From positions 116,860,001-116,924,000 of the forward strand of contig CM032233.1 of assembly GCA_019009955.1 (NCBI GenBank): a DNA stretch of 64,000 nt, read 5' to 3'. The notes beneath the pieces were generated by a model, which saw only the letters and a program-made list of their open reading frames with translations, was not told the DNA's origin and did no database searches. Source of the stretch: Riptortus pedestris (lineage: Eukaryota; Arthropoda; Insecta; Hemiptera; Alydidae). Of this stretch, positions 33,008-43,025 are shown piece after piece; position 1 is the stretch's first letter, and each line of letters begins with the position of its first letter. Position numbers and translations under genes: made by a program.

Positions 33008-34756
33008 GTAATAACAGGTAACAATAACAAAAAACATACCTTAACAGCAAGTAACAATAATAAATACCTTAACAACAAATAATAACAAAAAACATACCTT
33101 AACAGCAAGTAACAATAATAAATACCTTAACAACAAATAATAACAAAAAACATACCTTAACAGCAAGTAACAATAATAAATACCTTAACAACAAATAATA
33201 ACAAAAAATACCTTAACAGCAAGTAACAATAATAAATACCTTAACAACAAATAATAACAAAGAATACCTTAACAGCAAGTAACAATAATAAATACCTTAA
33301 CAACAAATAATAACAAAGAATACCTTAACAGCAAGTAACAATAATAAATACCTTAACAACAAATAATAACAAAGAATACCTTAACAGCAAGTAACAATAA
33401 TAAATACCTTAACAACAAATAATAACAAAGAATACCTTAACAGCAAGTAACAATAATAAATACCTTAACAACAAATAATAACAAAAAATACCTTAACAGC
33501 AAGTAACAATAATAAATACCTTAACAACAAATAATAACAAAAAATACCTTAACAGCAAGTAACAATAATAAATACCTTAACAACAAATAATAACAAAAAA
33601 TACCTTAACAGCAAGTAACAATAATAAATACCTTAACAACAAATAATAACAAAACATACCTTAACAGCAAGTAACAATAATAAATACCTTAACAACAAAT
33701 AATAACAAAAAATACCTTAACAGCAAGTAACAATAATAAATACCTTAGCAACAAATAATAACAAAAAATACCTTAACAGCAAGTAACAATAATAAATACC
33801 TTAGCAACAAATAATAACAAAACATACCTTAACAGCAAGTAACAATAATAAATACCTTAGCAACAAATAATAACAAAAAATACCTTAACAGCAAGTAACA
33901 ATAATAAATACCTTAACAACAAATAATAACAAAAAATACCTTAACAGCAAGTAACAATAATAAATACCTTAGCAACAAATAATAACAAAAAATACCTTAA
34001 CAGAAAGTAACAATAATAAATACCTTAATAACAAAAAATACCTTAACAGCAAGTAACAATAATAAATACCTTAACAACAAATAATAACAAAAAATACCTT
34101 AACAGCAAGTAACAATAATAAATACCTTAACAACAAATAATAACAAAAAATACCTTAACAGCAAGTAACAATAATAAATACCTTAGCAACAAGTAATAAT
34201 AACAAGAAATACCTTAACAGCAAGTAACAATAATAAATACCTTAGCAACAAATAATAACAAGAAATACCTTAACAGCAAGTAACAATAATAAATACCTTA
34301 GCAACAAGTAATAATAACAAAACATACCTTAACAGCAAGTAACAATAATAAATACCTTAGCAACAAGTAATAATAACAAAACATACCTTAACAGCAAGTA
34401 ACAATAATAAATACCTTAGCAACAAGTAATAATAACAAAACATACCTTAACAGCAAGTAACAATAATAAATACCTTAACAACAAATAATAACTAAAAATA
34501 CCTTAACAGCAAGTAACAATAATAAATACCTTAACAACAAATAATAACTAAAAATACCTTAACAGCAAGTAACAATAATAAATACCTTAGCAACAAGTAA
34601 TAATAACAAATTCCTTAGCAAAAAGTAATAATAACAAATACATTAACAACAAGGGACAATAATAAATACCTAAACAACAAGTAATAATAACATATACCTT
34701 AGCAACAAGTAATAGTAGCACATAACTTAGCAGTAATACTAATAATAACAAGTAAC
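33008..34756. repeat. AT-rich minisatellite with 56-bp higher-order unit (2 x 28)
   Basis: Two related 28-mers alternate: TACCTTAACAGCAAGTAACA + ATAATAAA and TACCTTAACAACAAATAATA + ACAAAAAA. The spacing is exactly 56 bp (for example 33,321 to 33,377). There are roughly 30 units over 1.75 kb. From about 34,180 the second half shifts to an AGCAACAAGTAATAATAAC variant, and units become irregular after 34,600. It is not coding. Confidence 0.97.
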
Positions 34757-34782
34757 AAAAAAAAAAAAAAAAAAAAAAAATA
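34757..34782. repeat. Poly-A run
   Basis: About 23 A residues end the minisatellite array. Confidence 0.9.
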
Positions 34783-35240
34783 CATATACAGTTGGTGGAT
34801 GATTAATGCATGTTAAATGTTATCATATAAACTGCTCAAAAATGAATAGGGATATTGGTAGATTGGTAGGTTTTGTGGTATTATGGGGCCTAGCATTTTT
34901 TTTATTTTTTTTTAATTATAAATATCATTAATATTTAATAGAAATTATTATCTTTTTCCCCCTATAAAAAAGTTATTTAATTAAGGTCGATTTAATTAAA
35001 ATTAATAGGATAAGAAAAAAATAACCAATATCCCTATTCATTTTTGAGCAGTATATTTCAATTTTGTGTAAGTATGAGAATATATTGTTAATGTGTGGGC
35101 TGCCTTCCGTCAATAGTTCTTGTAAGTCGTAGGGGAAGTCCTGGTGTTGTCGTTTTCGGCATTCTGTCAGTATATGTCTTATCGTCAAGGGAGTGTTACA
35201 AGTTGAGTAAGTAGGTCTGTCAGTCTTTGTCATTAAGTAT
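34783..35240 (-). mobile_element. Non-LTR retrotransposon C-terminal remnant with MITE insertion
   Basis: The minus-strand frame at 34,973-35,233 starts YLMTKTDRPTYSTCNTPL and continues TIRHILTEC, the zinc-knuckle tail that follows RNase H in the relics at 26.0 and 49.2 kb. Its last codons derive from the inverted-repeat element inserted at 34,831-35,052. Upstream RNase H sequence is missing beyond 35,240. Confidence 0.75.
34831..35052. mobile_element. 222-bp MITE with 29-bp perfect terminal inverted repeats
   Basis: ACTGCTCAAAAATGAATAGG + GATATTGGT at 34,831-34,859 is exactly inverted at 35,024-35,052. TA-rich flanks (ATATAA / ATATTT) fit TA insertion. ACTGCTCAAAAA-type ends are typical of Tc1/mariner-like elements. 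It has no coding capacity. Confidence 0.88.
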
Positions 35241-35427
35241 GAGTGTGTGTAAATAAAAGTATATACATTAGAAATATATGTATTTCTGTTAATTGTAGAA
35301 AAGCCACTGCAGATGCTCTTGGAGGAATGAAGTAGGTGGTGCTCATGGCAGCGGAACAGAAGGCCTGCAATTTTAAAAGTATAAAACTGTTAAAGAAAAT
35401 TTTCATGTCTAGAGCTAAAAAAAAAAA
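35241..35427. other. Short unassigned spacer
   Basis: A minus-strand frame at 35,233-35,436 translates low-complexity flanks; no domain was seen. Confidence 0.3.
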
Positions 35428-35657
35428 CCCCCTCACGCAGGGGCTGCGTAAACTAAGCAGAATTCCCGATCATTAGTGTTCAATTAAAACTTTCAATATA
35501 GAGTAAGGTGTAAATAACATAAACCTTTTCGAGTAATGAAAGAAAAATCTTAATTTATGGCGTATTTGCATTTATCGTTGAATTTGCGTAGAAAATTTTT
35601 GAAAATCACGTCATGAGTACGACTTCAAAAGCTGATTTCCCTTAAGAGAAATCTGCT
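35428..35657 (-). mobile_element. HINE-like ends around unrelated interior, second copy
   Basis: Left border CTCACGCAGGGGCTGCGTAA, right border AGAGAAATCTGCT. The interior equals that of 8,843-9,073. The terminal hairpin is better preserved here. Confidence 0.72.
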
Positions 35658-36098
35658 AGAATAGCTAATTTCTCAACTTATATTAGAAGTACAGAAAATT
35701 TGTAAAAACTGGTTTTATTATGAAAGAATATAGAACTTATTTTGATATATAAAACGCTTAAATAAAATAATTTAAAATGAAATGCATTAAAATATTTTTT
35801 TCAAAATTACAGATTAGAAGGAAGGTGCCCAATTTTTTCTCTTTACTGAAATTAGACATCCAAAGTCACAGACCCGCAAACGTTTGGTTTCAATGCTTTT
35901 GGAAGAAAAATAATGAAACACCCTAGATCAGAGCTATAAGTGGAATAAATTGTCCACCAATGCCACCAAATACATTGGCGATAATATTTACCTTCTTTGG
36001 GCCCTGTTATGTTAAGGGCTAGCAATAAAATGGCATTATTAAACTAACCAACCACGGATGAACGTAAAATGAAGTAGGTTTGAACATTTAAACTAAAC

Positions 36099-36190
36099 GT
36101 CAGTCACGCAGGGCCTGCGTTAACTAAGCAGATTTCCCGCGTGCTGGTATTCACACTTTTGATCTCGTATCAAAATATATTCCCTATTTC
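36099..36190 (-). mobile_element. HINE-like 3' fragment, long form, second copy
   Basis: GTCACGCAGGGCCTGCGTTA, 'ctaagcagatttcccgcgtg' and 'cacacttttgatctcgtatc', the inverse of 8,344-8,437. Confidence 0.65.
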
Positions 36191-36204
36191 TATGTAAAAC
36201 AAAA

Positions 36205-36681
36205 GCTCGTCACGCAGGGGCAGCGTAAACTAAGCAGATTTCCCACGTGACGTTTTCCAGTAGATAAATCTGCCCAATAACACCTGTAGTAGTAAGGTAT
36301 CTCTAAACCTATTCAAGAGGGACGAATAGTTATGGAAACGGCCGCCAGAGCTCTCGGCGGAAATTCCCGAACATAGCCGACTCCTGACGACGACACACAG
36401 AATACAAATGCAAAATCTCGCTTAATATTCAAGATACAGAATAAATGTATAGAACAATATTTATAGTAAATTTAATTTGCAATAAGATTGATTCTATTTT
36501 CGATCCGACGCATAATAACGGAGATATTGTGAATTTTCAAAAATCCCCCCTCTAAACCCCCCCCCTCCCACTGGTCCGATTTCAGCCATTAACGTACATG
36601 ATCTTTCTTTTTACATAAAACGATTAAATTCCGAGTTTGGTAACGATCAAACAAAAATTGCGACCGCTAGAGCGTTAACAG

Positions 36682-36719
<38 letters not shown>

Positions 36720-36837
36720 GAACGGACCTTATTTTTGTCATCTCCTGGGTAGGATCGATGGACATTTGAGGAAAAATTTCGATAATTCCGTCATGAGTAA
36801 AACCTCAATGTACTCAACCTCTTAAGGGAAATCTGCT
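36205..36837 (-). mobile_element. Complete HINE-like element, mixed A/B features
   Basis: The copy is 633 bp in reverse. Left border GCTCGTCACGCAGGGGCAGC, right border GGGAAATCTGCT before AAAA. The TA tract is at 36,686-36,713. The 5' block reads 'gataattccgtcatgagtaa' (B-like) while 'ctcctgggtagg' is A-like. Confidence 0.88.
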
Positions 36838-37301
36838 AAAATTTTAAATATTATTATTAACTATAAAATAAAATAATTACAAATTTACGGTTAAAGCTAA
36901 ATAAAACCGTTTCAATGTGTTATCAATATATCCGTATTATAATTGATAATTGTTATATACTTATGTACTCAATTAATAATGATATATTTTTTGTATAATA
37001 TTAAATATTTCCTTATATCTATTATATTTTTCCAGAAAGCTTTTGAATTTTCTATAAATATATGGGACACGTTAAAAATTAAATGTCAAAAATTAAAAAC
37101 AACTTTTCATTTATTTATTAATATTAAATAAACGCCCTAGAAAAAGAAAGTAAAAAAAAATCTGAAAATATAGTTGCTCCGGGCGAGATTTATCTTGAGA
37201 TCTTGTGGTTACAAAAAGACACTACCATTGAGCTACCGATTCCCTTTGAAATACCTTAACTTAACAATACCTCAAGACTATCAGGCAATCATTAACATTT
37301 T
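36838..37301. other. Very AT-rich spacer
   Basis: The 62-codon plus-strand frame at 36,943-37,131 is Ile/Leu/Phe-rich because of base composition. Nothing was recognised. Confidence 0.35.
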
Positions 37302-37426
37302 AGCAGATTTCCCTTAGGAGAAATCAGCTATTGAGGTCGTATTTATGACGCGATTTTCGAAATTTTTCTTCAAATGTCCATCCATCCTACCTAGGAGATG
37401 ACCAAAATTAGTTCCGTTCAAAACTG

Positions 37427-37507
<81 letters not shown>

Positions 37508-37510
37508 GTT

Positions 37511-37600
<90 letters not shown>

Positions 37601-37845
37601 TGTTAACTCTCTAGCGCTCGCCATTTATGTTTGATCGTTACCAAACTCGATATTTAATCGTTTTGTGTAAAAAGAAAGATCAAGTTCGTTCGTGACTGAA
37701 ACCGGACCGGTTTAGAGGGGAAGTTTTCGAAAAATTTAAATGTTATCATTGCTATATCGAAAAATTGTGTAGAACCAACCTTATTGAAAATTAAAGTTAC
37801 TATAAATATTGTTATATACCTTTATTCTCTATCTTACCGCGAATA
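37302..37845 (+). mobile_element. HINE-like element, subfamily A, (TG)n-expanded, 3' lost at an inverted junction
   Basis: Starts AGCAGATTTCCCTTAGGAG. The microsatellite begins at the usual 125-nt offset with about 8 TA units and then becomes about 160 bp of TG repeats. The core module runs to 'attctctatcttaccgc', where the copy meets the next one tail to tail. Confidence 0.87.
37427..37600. repeat. (TA)n(TG)n microsatellite
   Basis: TA units grade into TG units with scattered TTTG interruptions. Frames on both strands across it are Cys-Val and Thr-His repeats, not genes. Confidence 0.97.
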
Positions 37846-38663
37846 TTAAGTGAATAAATACAAACGGTAATGAGAAATCTTTCAGTTACAAGTTAATAAC
37901 TCTACAACGGAAAACGTCTGAATTGTAAACAAACAGGGCAGCCAACCTGAATTCTAGACCGGAAAGAAAAACCATTAATGAAATATATCTGAATATAACA
38001 TATTAATTTTATTGAAAACTATTTACTATAGCTAGTGCTGTAATTTGTAATGAATGAAAATAATTGTAATCTCAATTACTTAAGTTTTAGTAATCCAAGA
38101 ACAAAAGAAGGGGGGGGGGCATCAGAACGTATTTGCATATATCTCAAAAAGTAAAAGTTCAATGAAAACAATATTCCATATTTAGCCATGTAATGAAGTG
38201 GTTCATGATATAACAGCTTAGTGAAGTGGGGGTTTGCCGAAAGCTGAAAACTGAAAAACACAAATATCTCGGTTAATATTCAAGATACAAAAACTATGTA
38301 TAGAACAATAGTTATAAATAATTTTATTTTCAAAAAGATTGGTTCTATACAATTTTTCGATCCGACGCATAGTAACGGAGATATGTCGAATTTTCAAAAG
38401 TCCCCTCTCTAAATCCTTCACCAACTGGTCCGATTTCAGCCATTAACGAACTTGATCTTTCTTTTTACATAAAACGATTAAATATGGACTTTGTAACACA
38501 AATTGCGACCGCTAGAACGTTACAGACACACATGTGTATAATTTTAAACGGACCCCATTTTCTTCATCTCCTGGGTAAGATCGATGGACATTTGAGAAAA
38601 ACTTTCAGAAATCTCGTCATGAATACGACCTCAATAGCTGATTTCCCTTAATGGAAATCTGCT
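37846..38663 (-). mobile_element. HINE-like element, subfamily A, long 3' variant, 3' lost at an inverted junction
   Basis: Right border GGAAATCTGCT before AAAAG. The microsatellite is only ACACACATGTGT near 38,527. The 3' third (minus sense) runs to 'gaatattaagtgaataaata' and stops at the junction without GGGAAATCTGCT or the hairpin. Confidence 0.83.
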
Positions 38664-38666
38664 AAA

Positions 38667-39106
38667 AGACCAGCAAATGCGATAATCAACGTCCTATCAT
38701 AGCTCTCTGAACAGCTGATAACGCCTATATCTATCTGTTTCCGATCTCTTGTATGGCTAGGAAGACCCTACGGTATGTATACTGACTATAATTCTATACT
38801 AATAAAAACTTTAGACATCTATAGACAGAGACTAGCCAGATTGTCGCTTATCGAATTATGCCAGCTTCATCTTAATCCCTCCATTTTGAAGCTCTATGGT
38901 TCAATAGACAGCAATCTGTTAGAGGACTACTATGATAATATCACGTCCGTCGTATTATTAGAATCCTTAGCCTGTCAGGCTAGGCATAATAATATGACGT
39001 TACCTGCCTTTTTAACGAGTATATATTGTCTACTTGCTAAGGAGTCCGGTAAGAAGATGTGTATGGAGTTTTATGGTCCTCCTTACCCTTTTGTTTTCAC
39101 AGATTA
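38667..39106 (+). pseudogene. Parvovirus (densovirus) NS1-type helicase relic, upstream part
   Basis: The plus strand is open from 38,703 to about 39,100, with one stop (TAG 38,700) before which the same frame stays codon-like. The frame at 38,775-39,155 has normal amino-acid usage, unlike the repeat frames around it. It ends its recognisable part with KKMCMEFYGPP, which fits the residues leading into the Walker A loop of superfamily 3 helicases such as parvoviral NS1. The loop itself is cut off: the next bases are unrelated and the Jockey 3' end starts by about 39,107. The left end abuts the HINE-like border at 38,663. It is likely an old viral integration, not functional. The family assignment rests mainly on the second part at 40,556. 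Confidence 0.5.
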
Positions 39107-40217
39107 TTTTATTTTATTAAGTATATTAAAGTCTGCATTTGAATGCATTTTGTAATGTGATATGTACAATTCAATCGTCCTCCATCACTCAACAGAAGCT
39201 ACACCCCTTCTCCACAATGAGAGGAGCAGCCTCTCCCAGGCTGGCAAGGAAGTCAAGAGCTAAGGAGGAATGGCACTTGATAAGAAAATAGTCACTGCTA
39301 TCACTTCACTTTAATCTATAGGAAATCTCTGAGTCATTGTCCCTATAGACGAGTGGTACTGGAAAGGGCTAGGACTTCTGGATTAGGATGATTGGATAGC
39401 CTGATGCGGATTTATTTGAATCTTAAGGGAATTAGTTCCTTTACAAATGGGATATTAAGATCATTATGGAGGATGTGGTTGGTGATATAATATGGAGCAT
39501 CTACTATGGTGCGCAGGACTTTGGATTGGAAAGTCTGAATGCGTCTGATGTTCGAGGGGTTTGCTGTATCCCGCACTTCTATTGCGTATGTCCATATTGG
39601 TTTAGGTAGTAACTTGCATATTGTTAGTTTGTTTTCGGTAGACAAGTGAGATCTTCTATTTAGCAGTCCGTAAAGTTGTCCGAATTGTTTGTTAAGTTCC
39701 GGTTTTTTTAAATATTGTGTGGGATTTCTAAGTAAGTATGGTGTCCAAATTTAGTCCAAGGTAGCGTACACAATCGGCTGGTGGCAAAGGAATATTGTTG
39801 AAATGAACAGGGAGACAGGAACTTCGCCGAAGGGAAATATAGATATGGTGAGATTTACTTTCGTTGACCTTAATACACCAAGCATTGCGGTGGAATTACT
39901 CGGTTAAGTGGAATTGGAAATTTTCTTAGTAGTAGTAGAATCGGGATCGGATGAAAGGATTGTTGTATCCTCTGCATAGATATCTAGGGGGGTTGTTGGT
40001 GATGTAGTGATGTCAAATGTGTACATGAGGTACAGTAGTGGTCCTAAGCCACTGCCCTGGGCAACTCCTGCATCCACAGGTTAGTAATCTGAGTATTCGT
40101 TTCCTTGATGGACTATAAAAAATCTGTTCGAAAGGTAGGATCTAATTATAAGGTAGAATGTGCGGGAAGGAGTAGATTGAGCTTATAGAGTAAACCGTCA
40201 TGCCAAACCTTGTCAAA
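39107..40217 (-). mobile_element. Jockey-type non-LTR remnant, 5' truncated; empty site for the HINE-like insertion
   Basis: Same family as 16,985-19,086. Minus-strand landmarks: VWHDGLLYKL at the truncation near 40,215, PLLYLMYTFDI near 40,030, a damaged YADD region near 39,970, and the C-terminal frame 39,412-39,645 (TANPSNIRRIQTFQSKVL). The T7 run at 39,703-39,709 is uninterrupted, whereas the paralogue has a HINE-like element there. The 3' UTR extends to about 39,107. Confidence 0.9.
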
Positions 40218-40550
40218 AGTACGTGGGGGAAGGGACCAGGGGGGGGGGGGTTATAGGTGAGGTTTTTTGAAAATTCGAAATATCTCCGTTACCATACGTC
40301 GGATCAAAATATTATATAAAACCAATCTTATTGCAAATTAAATTTACTTTAAATATTGTTCTATACATTTATTCTCTACCTTGAATATTAACCGAGATAT
40401 TTGCATTTTTATTAAATGTGGGCCGATAACGAACGTTTCCGGCCAAAAGCTAGTTCGGCCGCAACTGTTCGGCTCTCGTATAGAGATTTCTCTATTGTAT
40501 AGCTTCACGTCGGAAATCTGCTTAGTTTAAGCAGACCCTGCGTGACGGAC
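40218..40550 (+). mobile_element. HINE-like element, 5' truncated, short 3' variant
   Basis: Starts in the G11 run region, passes 'gatatctccgttaccatacg'-type core, 'ggccaaaagctagttcggcc', and ends CGGAAATCTGCTTAGTTTAA, GCAGACCCTGCGTGACGGAC, TTTTT. Confidence 0.85.
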
Positions 40551-40555
40551 TTTTT

Positions 40556-41102
40556 GGGAGTCAGAGTGGTCCTGAGGATCTGGATGAGGTGAGAAGGTTC
40601 GACGTAAGTGTCGCCCTAAATCTTCGGATATATCCTTATCTGAAGATGCCAATGTACCGTCTTCTCGGCGAAGGGGTCGTCCTAGCTGCGGCAAAACATG
40701 GTTCTGTTCTGTATTCTCTGAAGTTATGTTCAATTATGGAATCATTGGGAATTTTAAAAAATACTCACAATTCCCATTTGAGGACTGTAATGAGCGTAAA
40801 CTAAAACTACTCATGGACGCCCCCTCCGTTGAGCCAGCATCATTTGAAACTTTCAAACTCTTGTTTTCATGAGCAAACAAGTCCACCAATGCTAAGTACA
40901 AACCTCACCGGCCTATTCATAGACACCTGTACTCATTGCTACAAACCGACGTGTTTTACCCCGAAGTGAAGAGCTTGTGGTCCGTATGACGTCGTATTCT
41001 TTTGTGCAATACGATTTTTCAGAACACATTAAAAAAAAAATCTTACCTGTTGCTTTTATACATATACTACAGAAATATAATGTATTGGATATAGATAAAT
41101 AA
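40556..41102 (+). pseudogene. Parvovirus (densovirus) NS1-type helicase relic, downstream part
   Basis: The plus-strand frame open from 40,576 carries GRPSCGKTWF (about 40,669-40,698), a Walker A pattern GxxxxGKT. It is followed about 18 residues later by FPFEDCNERKL, where superfamily 3 helicases have their Walker B, and then ASFETFKLLF. A TGA at 40,870-40,872 interrupts the frame. A shift near 40,975-40,989 moves the reading into another frame (RMTSYSFVQYDFSEHIKKKI), which ends at TAA 41,100-41,102, overlapped by AATAAA. Spacing and residues fit the C-terminal half of parvoviral NS1. The first 100 nt (acidic, then RRRGRP) are not explained. Two lesions mean it is dead. Confidence 0.65.
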
Positions 41103-41355
41103 ATAAAGAGATTGTTATTAAAAACTGTTTATTTTGTACATGAAACCATTTTATGAATATGTTCAACATTTTATATTCCTGAGACATTGTAGTCTCGATC
41201 ATATGTAGAATGTATGTGTTCATAAACATCTGCTCTCTTAAAGAGACAATTTATATTTCAGGTAAGTTTAATTTCAGTCTCTATATAATACACAGCAGAA
41301 ACATTCACAAAACTTGCATCCACATCACTTGGAGCATTAGACTGAACAGGTTAAA
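41103..41355. other. AT-rich spacer
   Basis: Nothing was recognised between the relic's stop codon and the next HINE-like end. A short frame at 41,210-41,407 runs into the repeat. Confidence 0.35.
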
Positions 41356-41545
41356 CTCCGTCATGCAGGGGCTGCGTAAACCAAGCAGATTTCCACGTGA
41401 AGTTTAGTAATAGAGAAATTTCTCGAGAACCAAACAGTTACTGAAACGGCCGAACTAGCTAGCCGGAAACTAACGACTGCACCCAAAGTTAGCCGATCTC
41501 ATCATGTCCGTTACACTCAATAAAATGCACATACACATATATATT
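41356..41545 (-). mobile_element. HINE-like 3' fragment, short variant
   Basis: CTCCGTCATGCAGGGGCTGC, 'aagcagatttccacgtgaag', 'acggccgaactagctagccg'. It is interrupted by the tandem-unit element; related core sequence in the same orientation reappears at 42,590. Confidence 0.78.
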
Positions 41546-41559
41546 AAATGTATGTTGCG

Positions 41560-42589
41560 CCTTTTAATAGTGTCTTCTTTACCCTTATTTTTATTGGTTA
41601 AAACCTAATGGGTATAATTATCTAAAACTTGGTATGTATATTACTACTAACCCAACTTAGACTTTAGGCTATGTTAATATTCTCTGAGACGAGCAGGAGT
41701 GGGGGTTATAAGGTGGGCCTGCAATTAAAAATAACGATATTTCGTTTGCTATTGGTTTTTGGCAAATATGCACATAACAAAAGTTGTTAATTTTGTTATT
41801 TAGAGTAACTTTTGTTATATACACTTTTATCGTATACCGAAGTGTAAATGCGTTATACGTTAAAAACTACTGCGGAAGTCAACAATTGTTTATGGCACAA
41901 AAAACTCAACCGAACTAAACCAAACTTGGTATGTGAGTTAGCACTAACGCCTTCCTTATAATAAGCCATACTAATATTTCTATGGACGGGCAGGAGTGGG
42001 GGTTATAAGGGAGACCTTAAATTAAAAATAGCGATATTTCGTTTCCTATTGCTTTTTTGGCAAATATGCACATAACAAAAGTTGTTTATTTTGTTATTTA
42101 GAGTAACTTTTGTTAAATAAACTTTTGTTGTATACCTAAGTATAAATGAGTTTTACGCTAAACACTATAGCGGAAGTCAATAATTTTATTTGGCACAAGG
42201 GACTCAACCGAACTAAATAAAACTCAGTATGTGTATTAGCACTAACGCCTTCATCATAATAAGCCATACCAACATTTCTAGGGACGGGCAGGAGTACGGG
42301 TTATAGGGGAGGCCTGAAATAAAAAATAGAGATATTTCGTTTCCTTTTGGGGTTTCGGCAAATATGCACTTAACAAAAGTTGTTTATTTTGTTATTGAAA
42401 GAAACTTTTGTTATATACACTACCGTCGTATACTGAAGTATAAAGGCGTTATATGCTAAAAATTATATCGAGAGTCAACAATTTTATTAGGCACACTCAG
42501 TATGTGTATTAGCACTATTGTCTTCATTATAATAAGCCATACTGACATTTCTAGGGACGGGCAGGAGTGGGGGTTGTAAGGGAGGCCTC
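41560..42589 (-). mobile_element. (TA)n-inserting element with three ~298-bp units, copy 4
   Basis: AACAAAAG at the unit start recurs at 41,776, 42,074 and 42,372, a period of exactly 298. Each unit has the GGGCAGGAGTGGGGGTT-like block (the third has GAGTACGGG). Neither head nor TA tract is present at the ends. Confidence 0.85.
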
Positions 42590-42969
42590 TCTCGGTTAAT
42601 ATTCAAGATAGAGAATAAATGTTTATAACAATATTTATAGTAAATTTAATTTGCAATAAGATTGGTTTTATATAATATTTTGATCCGACGTATGGTAACG
42701 GAGATATTTTGAATTTTCAAAAAACCTCCCCTATAACCCCCCCCCCAGACAGTACAGATTGGTTCTGTACAATTTTTCTATCCCACGTATAGTAACGGAG
42801 AAATTTCGAAAATCCCTCCCCTAAACCCTCCATCTCCCATTTATTCGATTTCAACCATTAACGAACTTGATCTGTCTTTTTACCTAAAATGTTTAAATAT
42901 CGAGTATTGGTGACGATCAACCAAAACTTCTGACCTCTTGAGCGACAAAAAACAACGGGTACCTTAGAC

Positions 42970-42975
<6 letters not shown>
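42590..42975 (-). mobile_element. HINE-like core, two partial modules, with (TA)n
   Basis: 'ctcggttaatattcaagata' to 'taacggagatattttgaatt' is followed by a second start 'gattggttctgtacaatttt'. It ends at 'acataaatatatata', entering the TA tract at 42,972-43,022. Confidence 0.75.

Positions 42976-43022
<47 letters not shown>

Positions 43023-43025
<3 letters not shown>

Larger units (their letters stand above)
35428..36205 (-). repeat. Right copy of the ~740-bp inverted duplication
   Basis: Reverse complement of 8,332-9,073, including the HINE-like derivative (35,428-35,657), the unique middle and the HINE-like 3' fragment (36,099-36,190). About 35 extra bases ('aaattagacatccaaagtca' region) lie at 35,843-35,880 compared with the left copy. 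Confidence 0.85.

Noticed and set aside
33008..34756. CRISPR-like array
   Set aside because: Units are contiguous and similar throughout; there are no unique spacers, and the context is eukaryotic.
37398..37634. Cys-Val and Thr-His frames on both strands
   Set aside because: They are the (TG)n tract inside a HINE-like copy.
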